Source: an uncultured Chloroflexota bacterium (GTDB lineage Bacteria > Chloroflexota > Dehalococcoidia > CAUJGQ01). Taken from it: DNA of 59,922 nt. The DNA is taken from contig CALFMN010000091.1 in the NCBI GenBank assembly GCA_937879875.1, forward strand, positions 1 to 59,922. The letters are read 5' to 3'. The number at the start of each line of letters is the position of its first letter. Position 1 is the first letter of the stretch. The position numbers were made by a program, and so were the translations under genes. Of the stretch, positions 10,373 through 19,378 are shown piece by piece. Under the pieces are notes generated by a model. It saw only the letters and a list, made by a program, of their open reading frames with translations, did no database searches and was not told the origin of the DNA.

Positions 10373-11710
10373 ATGACGACACAAACAACCCCAGAACGTG
10401 CGCTGCGCCGCGTCGTGATTCTGGGCGCGAACGGGGCGATGGGCGCCGGTTCGGCGGCGCTGTTTGCCGCCGGCGGCTGTGAGGTCACGCTCGTTGCCCG
10501 CGACATCGGCAAGGTCGAAGGGGCGCTGGCGGCGATCCAGGGCATCACGCGGTCCGAGCGCATCGCCGACGACATCGAGGCCATGACCTACGCCGACGGC
10601 ATGGCCACGGTGCTCGCCGATTGCGACCTGGTCTTCGAGTGTCTGGCCGAGGACATGGCGCTTAAGCGCGAGATCCTCGCCGCCGTGGACGCCGCGCGGC
10701 CGCCGGATGCGCTGGTGGCGACCGTCTCCTCCGGGCTCTCGATCCGCGCCCTGGCCGAGGGCCGCAGCCCCGGCTTCCGTGCGCACTTCGCCGGCATCCA
10801 TCTCTATAACCCGCCGCACATGATGACCGGCGTCGAGCTGATCCCGCACCCGGAGATGCCGGCCGAGCGGCGCCAGACACTCGCCGACCGGCTCAGCACG
10901 CGCTTCGGCCGGCACGTGGTCCTCTGCACCGACACGCCGGCCTTCGCCGGCAACCGCATCGGCTTCAAGGTGCTGAATGAGGTCGCGCAGCTCGCGCTGG
11001 AGCACGGCGTCCAGTTCATGGATACGCTGATCGGCCCCTACACCGGCCGCGCGCTGGCGCCGCTGGCCACGATCGATCTCGTCGGTTGGGATGTGCACCA
11101 GGCGGTCGTCGAAAACCTGCGCGACAACGTTCAGGACGAGGCCGGCGACGCCTTCATCCTGCCGCGCTACATGGAGCGCCTGCTGCAGCGCGGCCATCTG
11201 GGCGACAAGACGCCGCTGCTCGGCGGCTTCCGCCGGCGCAGCGTCAACGACGACGGCCGCGTCGTGCGCGAGGTGCTGGACCCGGCGATGGGGCGCTACC
11301 AGCCCGAGGCTCCGCCGCCGAGCATCCCCTTCGCGCAGGAGGTCGCCAACCTGCACCGCCGCGGCCGCTACGCCGAGGGCATGCAGCACTTCATGGACGC
11401 CGAAGGGCCGGAGGCCGAGCTGGCGCGACGCGTGATTCTCGGCTACGTGAGCTACGCGCTGAACCGCGTGGGGCCGGGCGAAGTCGTGGCGAGCTATCAG
11501 GACGTGGACCGCATCATGGCGAACGGCTTCAACTGGGCGCCGCCGAGCGCGCTGGTGGACCTGATCGGCCTTGAGCGCGCGATCGGCGCGCTGGAGCGCT
11601 ATCAGCTCGCGGTGCCCGAGGTGCTGCAAGCGGCCCGGCGCGGCGAGCTGCCGACGCCGCTCTTTCGCCAGCCGCACATGTCCGCCGGGCGCTACTTCGG
11701 CGGGCAGTAG
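10373..11710 (+). CDS. 3-hydroxyacyl-CoA dehydrogenase family protein
   Basis: A 445-aa NAD-dependent dehydrogenase of the HADH superfamily, oxidising 3-hydroxyacyl-CoA in beta-oxidation or a related acyl-CoA route. The N-terminal Rossmann motif is VVILGANGAMGAGSAALF; FECLAEDMALKREI and the catalytic-region IHLYNPPHMMTGVELI (His in IHLYNP) follow. TPAFAGNRIGFKVLNE starts the C-terminal helical domain; a second copy of that domain may account for the last 150 residues. GGAG lies 8 nt before the ATG. The thiolase follows on the same strand with element A3 between, and together they fit the last two steps of a fatty acyl degradation cycle. Confidence 0.9.
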   Translation: MTTQTTPERALRRVVILGANGAMGAGSAALFAAGGCEVTLVARDIGKVEGALAAIQGITRSERIADDIEAMTYADGMATVLADCDLVFECLAEDMALKREILAAVDAARPPDALVATVSSGLSIRALAEGRSPGFRAHFAGIHLYNPPHMMTGVELIPHPEMPAERRQTLADRLSTRFGRHVVLCTDTPAFAGNRIGFKVLNEVAQLALEHGVQFMDTLIGPYTGRALAPLATIDLVGWDVHQAVVENLRDNVQDEAGDAFILPRYMERLLQRGHLGDKTPLLGGFRRRSVNDDGRVVREVLDPAMGRYQPEAPPPSIPFAQEVANLHRRGRYAEGMQHFMDAEGPEAELARRVILGYVSYALNRVGPGEVVASYQDVDRIMANGFNWAPPSALVDLIGLERAIGALERYQLAVPEVLQAARRGELPTPLFRQPHMSAGRYFGGQ

Positions 11711-11760
11711 CCGTCGCCTAACCCCGCCGCGGCGGACGTGCGGGCGTCGGTGAGCGCCGC

Positions 11761-11978
11761 GGGGCACCTAACCCTGATTTCGCAAGCGAAATCTGTCCCT
11801 TCCCGAAACTGGAAGGGACGCGGTTCGAGGCCAGACGAACGGATGGGAGATTACCAAACCGCATGTCCCACCAGGGCATCCCAGCCCCGCCGCCGTCGCT
11901 CGACGGATGGAACGCTCCAGAAGTCCCATCCCGTCTCGGGAGGGGACAGACGGCGAAGCCGTCAGGGGTAGGTGCCCC
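11761..11978. repeat. Palindromic element A3 (218 bp)
   Basis: Ends GGGGCACCTAACCCTGA and TCAGGGGTAGGTGCCCC (one mismatch). Arm hairpins GATTTCGC/GCGAAATC (left) and GACGGC/GCCGTC (right). The conserved core is inverted relative to A1 and A2 (GTCCCACCAGGGCAT). It fills the gap between two same-direction beta-oxidation genes. Confidence 0.85.
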
Positions 11979-12031
11979 GGCCCGACGCCGCCAGGTACGC
12001 TTGCGCAATCGCCCTGCTGCAGAGAATACAC

Positions 12032-12037
12032 TAGAAT
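12032..12037 (+). promoter_or_regulatory. -10-like element TAGAAT of the thiolase gene
   Basis: TAGAAT 54 nt upstream of the thiolase ATG and just outside A3, so the thiolase may have its own promoter. No clear -35. Confidence 0.3.
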
Positions 12038-12091
12038 CAGGCGTCTCGCCCTATTCGAAGAGGCGCGACGCCGAACGCAGGAGACAGAGCA

Positions 12092-13324
12092 ATGACCGAG
12101 CCGGTGTACATTCTCGGCGGCTATCAAACGGACTTCGCCCGCAACTGGGCGAAAGAGGGCAAGCACATCGCCGCCATGTTCGTCGAGGCGGTGAACGGCG
12201 GGCTTGAGGCCGCCCGCATCGACGCCAAAGACGTGCAGGTGGGCCACGTCGGCAACTTCGCCGCCGAGCTGTACGCGATGCAGGGCCATCTCGGCGCCTT
12301 CCTGCTCGAGGCCGATCCGGGCTTCCGCGGCCTGCCCACGGCACGCCACGAAGCGGCCTGCGCCTCCGGCTCGATCGCCGTGCTCGCCGCCTCGGCCGAG
12401 ATCGAGGCCGGCCGCTACGACCTGGCGATGGTGCTCGGCGTCGAGCAGATGAAGACCGTCGATTCGGCGCGCGGCGGCGACTTTCTCGGCACCGCGGCCT
12501 GGTACGAGCGCGAAGCCGAAGGCGTCAGCTACCCCTTCCCCAAGCTCTTCGGCCGGCTGGGCGACGTGTATGAAGAGCGCTACGGCCTCAAGGACGAGCA
12601 CCTGGCGCGCATCTCGGCGATCAACTACGGCAACGCCAAGAAGAATCCGCTGGCGCAGACGCGCGGCTGGTTTATGAACGAAGAGCAGGCGAAGACCTCC
12701 GACAAGTTCAACATGCCGATCGCCGGCCGCATCAAGGTCTCCGATTGCTCGCAGGTGACGGACGGCGCGATCACGCTGTTCCTCGCCTCTGAGCGCTACG
12801 CGGCGCAGTACGCAAAGCAGCACGGCGTCGAGCTGAGCAGCCTGCCGCGCATCCTCGGCTGGGGCCACCACACGGCGCGGATCGGCTTCGACGACAAGAT
12901 CGCCGAGAGCCGCGGCAACGAGTATGTGCTGCCGCACACACGCCAGGCGATTTTGGACGCCTTCGAGCGAGCGCAGCTACCCGAGGTCTGGGCGCTGGAC
13001 GCGATCGAGACGCACGACTGCTTCACCACGTCGGAATACATGGCGATCGACCACTTCGGCCTGACGGCGCCGGGCAAGTCCTGGCAGGCGATCGAAGAGG
13101 GCGTGATCGAGCTGGACGGCCGCCTGCCGATCAACCCCAGCGGCGGCCTGATCGGCTGCGGCCACCCCGTGGGCGGCACGGGCGTGCGCCAGCTCCTGGA
13201 TGCTCACCGCCAGCTCACGGGCACGGCGGGCGGCTACCAGGTGGAAGGCGCGAAGCGCGTCGCCACGCTCAACATCGGCGGCAGCGGCACCACCAGTTGC
13301 GCCTTCGTCGTCGGCGCCGCCTGA
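12092..13324 (+). CDS. Thiolase family acyl-CoA acetyltransferase
   Basis: A 410-aa thiolase of the SCP2/archaeal-like branch. The nucleophilic cysteine is in EAACASGSIAV (about residue 90), the domain-2 motif is ETHDCFTTSEY, and the C-terminal signature is NPSGGLIGCGHPVGGTG with the second catalytic Cys and His. It probably cleaves or forms 3-ketoacyl-CoA. This branch often works with a small OB-fold partner (DUF35), and none is encoded next to it here. A purine-rich GGAGACAGAGCA precedes the ATG. It follows the 3-hydroxyacyl-CoA dehydrogenase, consistent with a shared pathway. Confidence 0.92.
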   Translation: MTEPVYILGGYQTDFARNWAKEGKHIAAMFVEAVNGGLEAARIDAKDVQVGHVGNFAAELYAMQGHLGAFLLEADPGFRGLPTARHEAACASGSIAVLAASAEIEAGRYDLAMVLGVEQMKTVDSARGGDFLGTAAWYEREAEGVSYPFPKLFGRLGDVYEERYGLKDEHLARISAINYGNAKKNPLAQTRGWFMNEEQAKTSDKFNMPIAGRIKVSDCSQVTDGAITLFLASERYAAQYAKQHGVELSSLPRILGWGHHTARIGFDDKIAESRGNEYVLPHTRQAILDAFERAQLPEVWALDAIETHDCFTTSEYMAIDHFGLTAPGKSWQAIEEGVIELDGRLPINPSGGLIGCGHPVGGTGVRQLLDAHRQLTGTAGGYQVEGAKRVATLNIGGSGTTSCAFVVGAA

Positions 13325-13347
13325 CCACGCGCCGGCCTGGTGCGTGG
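13325..13347. terminator. Possible bidirectional hairpin between convergent genes
   Basis: CCACGCGCC (13325-13333) can pair with GGTGCGTGG (13339-13347), 9 bp including one G-U, in the 49-bp gap between convergent thiolase and phaC. There is no T-tract on either side. Confidence 0.3.
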
Positions 13348-13373
13348 CCCAGGCTGAGGCCCGCGCGGCGCCG

Positions 13374-14465
13374 TTACCCGTCCGGCTCGGCGCCGTGCTC
13401 CCGCAGCCACCCCACGACCTTTGGCCAGAGGTGCTGGTGCGCCTGCCGTCCGGCGATCAGCGAGATGTGACCGCCGGGCAGTTCCACGTACTCCTTGTCC
13501 GCGGCGCCGACGAGGTCCATCAGCGCACGGGCCGAAGCGGGCGGCGCGATCGTGTCCTTGCGCGCGGCAACTACCAGGATCGGCTGCGTGATCGTCGCGA
13601 GATCGACGCGCCGGCCACGTAGCTCCAGCTCGCCCTGCGCCAGGCGGTTCTCCTGATAGAACCAGTGGACCCACTGCCGGAAGAACTCCGCCGGAAAGCC
13701 GACCCATTCGTTCGACCAGCGGTTCATCGCCCGCCAGCCCTGCACGTACTGCTCGTTGCCGAGGTTGCGCCAGAGGTTGACGAGCGTGGCCAGGTCGCCC
13801 GTTGGGCTCAGCAGCTTGAAGCCGAGGCGTACGAACTCCAGCGGCCCGCCGCCGTAGGCGTCGACCAACTTGTCGACCGGGAAGACGTCCGCCGAGGTCC
13901 AGCGGGCGAAGAAGCCGCCCTCGCTGAAGTCGATCGGGCCGACCATCATCACCAGCGCGTGCACGGGTGCGTCGGGATGCGTGGCCAGGTAGCACAGGCT
14001 GAGCGGCACGCCCATGCAGTAGCCCAGCAGATCGAGTGCCGGCGCACCCGAGTGGCGTATCGCGCGTCGGGCCAGCGCCGGCAGCACGTCGAGGATCGCG
14101 TCCTCCATGCTGAAGCCAGCATCTTCCAGCCCGAAGTCGCCCCACTCAACCAGGTAGAGGTCGATGCCCTGCCCAATGAAGTACTCGACGAAGCTGGCGC
14201 CCGGCAGGTCGAACACGTACGTTCGGCTGATGCCCAGGTAGGGCACGAACAGCACCGGCAGGGCGCTGGTCCGTGCGCCGCGGCTGCGGTAGAGATAGAG
14301 CTTCGACTTGCCGCGCCGGCCCACCAGCTCGCGCGGAGTCAGCCCAACCGGTGCCCGCGACTGATCCCAGAACAGCTCGGCGCCGCGCCCCAACCGCTGG
14401 AAGGTGCTCTCCATCTCATCGATCCAGCGCTGGGCTGGCGTTGAAACACTCGCCGTGGTCGTCAT
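13374..14465 (-). CDS. phaC: Class III poly(3-hydroxyalkanoate) synthase catalytic subunit
   Basis: A 363-aa alpha/beta hydrolase-fold polymerase joining hydroxyacyl-CoA into polyhydroxyalkanoate granules. The lipase-like box is GYCMG with the nucleophile at Cys150; the other triad residues are Asp304 (AARKDTIAP) and His333 (GGHISLIAG). These positions closely match the class III enzyme of Allochromatium (149/302/331). The length is typical of class III, which requires PhaE. It overlaps the upstream phaE-like gene by 4 bp (ATGA), so the two are translationally coupled. The thiolase next door could supply acetoacetyl-CoA, but no reductase (phaB) is in this cluster. Confidence 0.93.
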   Translation of the reverse strand: MTTTASVSTPAQRWIDEMESTFQRLGRGAELFWDQSRAPVGLTPRELVGRRGKSKLYLYRSRGARTSALPVLFVPYLGISRTYVFDLPGASFVEYFIGQGIDLYLVEWGDFGLEDAGFSMEDAILDVLPALARRAIRHSGAPALDLLGYCMGVPLSLCYLATHPDAPVHALVMMVGPIDFSEGGFFARWTSADVFPVDKLVDAYGGGPLEFVRLGFKLLSPTGDLATLVNLWRNLGNEQYVQGWRAMNRWSNEWVGFPAEFFRQWVHWFYQENRLAQGELELRGRRVDLATITQPILVVAARKDTIAPPASARALMDLVGAADKEYVELPGGHISLIAGRQAHQHLWPKVVGWLREHGAEPDG

Positions 14466-14950
14466 CGCGCATCTCCGTTCACCGGCGCCGGCGTGCGGCG
14501 GCCCTCGCGGGCGCCGAGCGCCGCCACATGGTCCGAGAGATCCTCCACCAGGTCGCGCAGCTCGTCGAGCCGCGCGTTCGCCTCGTTGATCTGCACCGCG
14601 ACACGCAGCAGCTCGTCGCGCGAGGGCAGATTCAGCGTCTGCAGCCAGAGCGCCATCATCGCGGTCGTCTGCTCGCGCAGCGGCAGCTGCACGTTGAGCA
14701 GCGCATCAAGCGTGCGACCGCTGGCGGTGAGCGTTTCCGGTGCGTTGAGCAGCTGTTCGAACGCCAGGTTCCAGCCGTTGAGCCAGCTATCGAAGGCGCG
14801 GCGCGTGAGTTGCACCGGATCGGCCTGGGCGGAGCCGGCAGGCGTCTCCGCCGCTCCGCCCACCCCCATGCCCGCGGCCCAGGCATCGAGCCAGGTGCGG
14901 TAGGCCTGCGTCCAGAGCGAAAACGGGAGGGGTGGTCCTTCCTCGGCCAT
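14462..14950 (-). CDS. phaE: Short PhaE-like subunit of class III PHA synthase
   Basis: A 162-aa, mostly helical protein. Near its start, LWTQAYRTWLDAW resembles the tryptophan-rich PhaE N terminus, then FDSWLNGWNLAFEQLL, and a C-terminal helix EANARLDELRDLVEDLSDHV likely to form a coiled coil. Classical PhaE is about 350 aa, so this is a reduced version. The call rests on the 4-bp overlap with phaC and on the sequence pattern. It would activate PhaC and help set granule attachment. The ATG at 14950 is preceded by GGAGGCACACCC. Confidence 0.8.
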   Translation of the reverse strand: MAEEGPPLPFSLWTQAYRTWLDAWAAGMGVGGAAETPAGSAQADPVQLTRRAFDSWLNGWNLAFEQLLNAPETLTASGRTLDALLNVQLPLREQTTAMMALWLQTLNLPSRDELLRVAVQINEANARLDELRDLVEDLSDHVAALGAREGRRTPAPVNGDAR

Positions 14951-15149
14951 GGGTGTGCCTCCTCTGGGTCAGCGCGCACCGGTCCCGGCAGCAGAGCGCC
15001 GCGTGCCTCCCGGCGCAGGCATACCACGATACCGGCGCCGTGGAAACAGGGGCGGCCCAAACTCGTGCGCAATCGCCGTGTGCAGGGGTGATGTCTGGGC
15101 TTGCGGACACACCACTGGTACGGGGCAGCGTCAGCGGGCCAGGCGCCGA

Positions 15150-15225
15150 CTGCGCGACCGTCAGGCCGGGCGTGCTCCCTCGAGGAACTCGCGCATCGAC
15201 CGGAGAAGCCCAGGTAGCTGGCCAT
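15150..15225 (-). pseudogene. Possible N-terminal remnant of a 125-aa-protein paralogue
   Basis: After a strong GGAAGGAGGAGCAGC ribosome site, the ATG at 15225 begins MASYLGFSG, close to MATYLGFYRA of the gene at 16323-16700. After about nine residues the similarity ends and the frame becomes Arg/Ser/Pro-rich. In another frame the stretch MREFLEGARPGL follows. It looks like a decayed or truncated duplicate. The rest of 14951-15309 shows nothing I can name. Confidence 0.35.
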
Positions 15226-15309
15226 GCTGCTCCTCCTTCCGCCGTAGCAGGGCACGGCTACCGTGTCTCCTCGGACGCAGCCCTTCTCTCCCTCCACTGG
15301 CGGGCGCGC

Positions 15310-15735
15310 TTATCCGGGTGCGGGGATAGCCCCCAGCTGCTGCTGCAAGCCCAGGGCGTCAAAGTTCATCCACTCTTCCACAAGCTTGCCGCCGGCCAGC
15401 TGGAGGATATTGATGCCGGTCACACTCACGGGCTTGCCCGTCGGCGCGACACCCCCATACTCCCCGCGATGGGTGCCCTGGCCAGTCCAGCGGACCGCGA
15501 CTTTCTCACCCGCCGCGACGAGGTCCTCCACGGTGACGTGGAAGTCCTCGAAGGCCGCGCGGTTCCGCGTGACGTACGCCTTGAACGCGGCGTGGCCGCG
15601 CACCCCGCCCGGCTGGCTGGTACTGTGGCGCACGAAATCCGGCGCCGTCAGCTCGTCGACCGTGGCCAGGTTGCCCTTGCTCCAGACTTCCTCGAAGTAC
15701 CGACGGACAACGGCCTGGTTCTCTTCCACCGACAT
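15310..15735 (-). CDS. SnoaL-like ester cyclase family protein
   Basis: A 141-aa single-domain cystatin-like alpha+beta barrel (SnoaL/NTF2 superfamily). Typical features: ENQAVVRRYFEEVWSKGNL, DELTAPDFVRH, GHAAFKAYVTRNRAAF, KVAVRWTGQGTHRGEYGGV and GKLVEEWMNFD. Relatives include polyketide cyclases, but many members are uncharacterised; no specific reaction can be inferred. GAGGAAGG lies 6 nt before the ATG. It lies with two other small dimeric-barrel-type genes upstream of the PHA genes on the same strand. Confidence 0.85.
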   Translation of the reverse strand: MSVEENQAVVRRYFEEVWSKGNLATVDELTAPDFVRHSTSQPGGVRGHAAFKAYVTRNRAAFEDFHVTVEDLVAAGEKVAVRWTGQGTHRGEYGGVAPTGKPVSVTGINILQLAGGKLVEEWMNFDALGLQQQLGAIPAPG

Positions 15736-15813
15736 GGCTGACCTTCCTCTCCTGCACCTACCCGCAACGCAGCCAGAGGGAGCGAGGGAGCGGACGAACG
15801 GTCTTCCCGACCG

Positions 15814-16104
15814 TCAGACCTTGCTGATAACCTGCTCCATTTCCTGTTCGGTGAACGCCCGCAAGGTCTCGCTCCGAGCGTTCCCTGCCCCGGCGATGTT
15901 GAACAGTCCCGCCATCATCGCCTGCTCGTCGGGCGCCTCCACGATCGCGACGAGGTCGTATTGCCCCTGGGTCCAATACAGCCCCTGCACTTTGAAGCCG
16001 CGCTGCTCGTTCTGGGCGCGGGCCTCCCGCGCCCGCGTGACGGTCCCTTTGGCGTCCTTGCGCCCCTGGTCGGTAAAGGTATACAGGACCACGTAGGCTG
16101 GCAT
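15814..16104 (-). CDS. GYD domain protein
   Basis: A 96-aa protein with the ferredoxin-like GYD fold: MPAYVVLYTFTDQGRKD at the start, LYWTQGQYDLVAIVEAPDEQ in the middle (QYD in place of the eponymous GYD), and LRAFTEQEMEQVI at the end. GYD proteins are small, probably dimeric and of unknown function. The ATG at 16104 has AGGAG 7 nt upstream and matches the family N terminus; the frame is open 104 codons further upstream. Confidence 0.85.
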   Translation of the reverse strand: MPAYVVLYTFTDQGRKDAKGTVTRAREARAQNEQRGFKVQGLYWTQGQYDLVAIVEAPDEQAMMAGLFNIAGAGNARSETLRAFTEQEMEQVISKV

Positions 16105-16322
16105 GGCTCTGCTCCTGTCGTGCTCCGCTCCCTCGCGTACAGGAGAGTATACGCGTCTGGTCCAGACAAGCAGGAACTTCTGGCCGAGCGTGGCGCGGCT
16201 GATCGCCGAGGTCTGCGGCCCGCCACCAGCCGGATCTGACCGCTGGACGTGGCGCCTGGTCGCCCAGCGCCCGGTCGAACTCAACGAGAGAGTTTCGAGA
16301 CGCCGGCGCCGGAGCGGCTCGG

Positions 16323-16700
16323 TCAGAGCTCGACATCCGGGATCGCCGCCAGCGCCGCCTCGAGGTAGGCTGCCCGCTCCGCGCCGGTCATCCCGACGGC
16401 CTGCGCCGGCACCCACTCGATCTGCAGGTAGCCGCTGTAGTACTGGCTGATGAAGCTGAGTGCCGCGGTATCGCTGGTCTCAATGATCAGCACTGACGGG
16501 GGTCCGGTCGTCCCCTGGCCTGCGCCGCCAATCGCCGCGTAGGAGCCCAGGAGCGTGCAGCCGCGGGGTAGCTGCTCCAGCAGGCCCGTCACCAGGCGGC
16601 GAAAGGCCGCATCGGGAGCCCGATCTCCCGTCCGCGCCCGGGCCCAGGTTTCCTCAAGGAAGGTCGGCACCGCGCGATAGAAACCCAGATACGTAGCCAT
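16323..16700 (-). CDS. Small GYD/dimeric-barrel-like protein, unknown function
   Basis: A 125-aa protein starting MATYLGFYRAVPTFLEETWA. SVLIIETSDTAALSFISQYY and GYLQIEWVPAQAV resemble the second half of dimeric alpha-beta barrel proteins (GYD/DUF3303-like), which is an inference. GAAGGGGCTGGGCG lies before the ATG. It heads a same-strand series with the GYD and SnoaL genes; a fragment of a close relative lies at 15225. Confidence 0.65.
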   Translation of the reverse strand: MATYLGFYRAVPTFLEETWARARTGDRAPDAAFRRLVTGLLEQLPRGCTLLGSYAAIGGAGQGTTGPPSVLIIETSDTAALSFISQYYSGYLQIEWVPAQAVGMTGAERAAYLEAALAAIPDVEL

Positions 16701-16877
16701 CGCCCAGCCCCTTCGCAGGTGGTGGGCGTGGATCGCGCCCACTCTGGTTGAGCTATTGCACGCCGCAGGTGCTCGACTGTCAAGCACGGCGGGCCGGCCG
16801 GCCAGCGCGCACAGCCACGCTGGTCGAGCTCGCAGGGACCGCGGAGCAGGGCGTGATCGCCGCGATCCCGCACGCTA

Positions 16878-17933
16878 TCATCCGCGCCCCGCCTCCGGCT
16901 TCGTCTGCTGGAGCACCACCGAGATTCTCAGCAGGGTGTCGTCGAGGGCGGCCCAGCGGGCGAAGCCGTAGGCTTGCATGCCGCGCAGCAGTTCCTCGTC
17001 CTCCTGCTCGGTGGTGTCTGCGTCCCTCTGTTCCAGGATGCGCTCCAGGCGAGCCACCATGTCGCCCAGGTAGCGACGCAGCAGGTAGAACGCGAAGCGG
17101 TCGCTGTGCAACGGCCGGACCCCGCCCGCCTCGCGGTAAACGGCCAATGAGCGTTCAAAGTAATCGCCGAGCAACGACCACAGGTCGAACTCGGGCGGCG
17201 CGACGGTCGCATCGTCCCAGTCCAGCACGCTGAAGCGGCCCTCCTCATCAACGAGCATGTTGTCGCCGCCAAGATCCGTGTGGCAGAGCACGAAGGGGCC
17301 GTCCAACTGGCGCATGGTCTTTTGCAGTTGACGCAGCCGTGTGTGCTGTGTGCGGATTTCCACCTCGCGCGGCAACAGCAGGCGGCGCAGGGCGCGCAGG
17401 CCCGGACGCTGCTCCGAGCCGATGCACTGGATCACCGCGAGACAGCGTCGGAGCCCGCGTTCGTCCGGGATGGCGAAGGCCTCGCGCGGCGGCAGCACAT
17501 CTATCAATGCCGGCGTTGCGCGATGGATCGCGGCGATCGTGCGGGCGAACTCGTCTCGCAGCGCCGCAGGCGTCCTGGCAGGCGGCGCCTTGCCGGGCAG
17601 CAGCGGAAAGACGGCGAACGGCGTGCCGGCCAGGTCTCCCCACAGAGCCCCGTCGCGGGTTGGGATGGGATAGGGCACGCGAAGGTTGACGTGCCGGTTA
17701 TGGATCGCGCGCGTCAGCACCAACGAAGCGCACTGGCGGTCGGCTGCCGCTTGCCCGAGGCGCAGCTCCGGCCAGAGCTTGAGGAGGTATGGCTCCTCGG
17801 CAGAGCAGTGCACCACGTAGCAGGCCGCCACGAAACCGACGGACACGAAGGCGAGGTCGCGGGCCGAAATGCCGTATCGCTCGCGGACGGCCGCGATCAG
17901 GCCGGCACGGTCGGCGGGCGGTTCGTAGCGCAC
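16878..17933 (-). CDS. Aminoglycoside phosphotransferase (APH) family kinase
   Basis: A 351-aa protein-kinase-like small-molecule kinase. The catalytic loop is LCHTDLGGDNML (Brenner's HxDxxxxN) followed by VLDWDDATVAPPEFDLW, with the Mg-binding Asp. N-terminal strands include YLLKLWPE with the expected ATP-binding Lys. The family phosphorylates aminoglycosides, choline, homoserine and other alcohols; the target here is unknown. The GTG at 17933 is chosen because AGGAGG lies four bases upstream. A longer reading of 42 codons has no ribosome site and is low complexity. Confidence 0.85.
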   Translation of the reverse strand: MRYEPPADRAGLIAAVRERYGISARDLAFVSVGFVAACYVVHCSAEEPYLLKLWPELRLGQAAADRQCASLVLTRAIHNRHVNLRVPYPIPTRDGALWGDLAGTPFAVFPLLPGKAPPARTPAALRDEFARTIAAIHRATPALIDVLPPREAFAIPDERGLRRCLAVIQCIGSEQRPGLRALRRLLLPREVEIRTQHTRLRQLQKTMRQLDGPFVLCHTDLGGDNMLVDEEGRFSVLDWDDATVAPPEFDLWSLLGDYFERSLAVYREAGGVRPLHSDRFAFYLLRRYLGDMVARLERILEQRDADTTEQEDEELLRGMQAYGFARWAALDDTLLRISVVLQQTKPEAGRG

Positions 17934-18187
17934 CGCTCCTCCTGAAACACCACCGACGGACCCACTCGGTTCAGGCGCGGGCCGGCAGCGCGTGGCAGGG
18001 CCTCTGCTGCGTCTGCTTACGGCGAAGCTGTAACCGATCTGGTGCTGATACGTATCCATTCCGTCACTTAAAGGACTTGCGTCGCTAACGTACTCATGTT
18101 TCCATGGTGGCGAATCTGCTGAACATTCGCAAAATCGTTACCGGTCTGCCTCCTCGCCACAGACCTGCCGGTAGGCGAGGCAGCCGT

Positions 18188-19333
18188 ATGCTGTGTGGTC
18201 ACGCCCGTGTGCGGAGTGCAGCGCTGGTCGGCTCGTTGCTCGCCCTGTTATCGATAGCCAGGGTGACGGGCCTCGGGTCGCGCGGCGTCACCATGCGTGG
18301 TTTTGCCGGCGAAACGGCCGCGGCGGCGGGCGAGAGCAGCTCCCGACGCGTCGTCGCCTATTTCCCGATCTGGCTGCGCAATGGCGGTTACACGGAGAAC
18401 GATATCGACTTCTCGACGGTCAGCACAGTGGCGCACTTTGCGGTTCGGCCTCGCGCCGACGGGACGGTGGAGATCCCGGACTGGGGGCCGTTTCCCGATC
18501 CCGCTCTTGTCGCTCGCGCGCATGCCGCCGGTGCGTCGATTGTCCTGGTGGTTGGCGGGGATGATGCCGCGGCGCGGGACGGCTTTGCCGGCATGGCGAG
18601 TTCGCCGGTAACGCGCCAGACGTTCATCCGGGCAATCACACAGCTCGTAACCGACGACGCGTACGACGGCGTTGACCTCGACTGGGAGTTCCCAGCAAAT
18701 GCGGACGACCGCGGCGATCTGGACGCGCTGGTCGCAGAGCTGCGCGCCGGACTGAGCCCTGGCAAGACGCTTTCCATCTCCGTGCCGGCCAGCGACGACT
18801 GGGGGCGCTGGTTTGACGTACCGGCGCTCGTCCCCGATCTCGACTGGCTGGGCGCGATGACCTATGCCCTCAGCGGCGCCGGCTGGTCGAGCCGTGCCTT
18901 CCACAACGCGGCTCTTTACGCAACCTTCGCCGGCGAGCCCAGCGTCGATGGCGCCGCCGCCTACTACCTCGGCCGCGGCGTTCCGCCCGAGAAGTTGCTG
19001 ATAGGCCTGCCCTTCTACGGCGAGCGCTTCGACAGTGTTTCCGCCCTCAACGAGCCGTTGACCAGCAACGACGGCACGGCCGTCTTCTATCTGGACGTGC
19101 TGCGTCTCGCCGCGTCGGGCTGGGCGGAGCACCGTGACGAGGCCGCTGGCGTCCCCTTTCTCCTGCGTAACGGTGGGTCCGGGGTCGTTTCGTATGACGA
19201 TGCGATATCGATCCAGGCGAAGTGCGGCTACGTTGCGACGCACGGTCTCGGCGGCGTGATCGTGTGGCACCTGGGCCAGGACGGCGAGGGAACCGATCAG
19301 CCGCTGCTGCGGGCCGTGAGCGCCTGCCGCTGA
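18188..19333 (+). CDS. Exported glycoside hydrolase family 18 protein
   Basis: A 381-aa chitinase-like TIM barrel. The catalytic signature DxxDxDxE is intact in YDGVDLDWEFP, its last Glu being the acid. The first strand is RRVVAYFPIWLRNGGYTE, and WLGAMTYALSG and LIGLPFYGERF are further GH18 strands. VIVWHLGQDGEGTDQPLL closes the barrel. A signal peptide is likely: HARVR, then LVGSLLALLSIA. The ATG at 18188 has GAGG 7 nt upstream; an in-frame ATG at 18104 would add 28 residues without a ribosome site. It probably acts outside the cell on chitin or peptidoglycan-type beta-1,4-GlcNAc polymers. Confidence 0.88.
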   Translation: MLCGHARVRSAALVGSLLALLSIARVTGLGSRGVTMRGFAGETAAAAGESSSRRVVAYFPIWLRNGGYTENDIDFSTVSTVAHFAVRPRADGTVEIPDWGPFPDPALVARAHAAGASIVLVVGGDDAAARDGFAGMASSPVTRQTFIRAITQLVTDDAYDGVDLDWEFPANADDRGDLDALVAELRAGLSPGKTLSISVPASDDWGRWFDVPALVPDLDWLGAMTYALSGAGWSSRAFHNAALYATFAGEPSVDGAAAYYLGRGVPPEKLLIGLPFYGERFDSVSALNEPLTSNDGTAVFYLDVLRLAASGWAEHRDEAAGVPFLLRNGGSGVVSYDDAISIQAKCGYVATHGLGGVIVWHLGQDGEGTDQPLLRAVSACR

Positions 19334-19378
19334 CCGCATCTGGCAGTGTTCGCGCTGCTGAGTCGAGACGAGGGGGGT

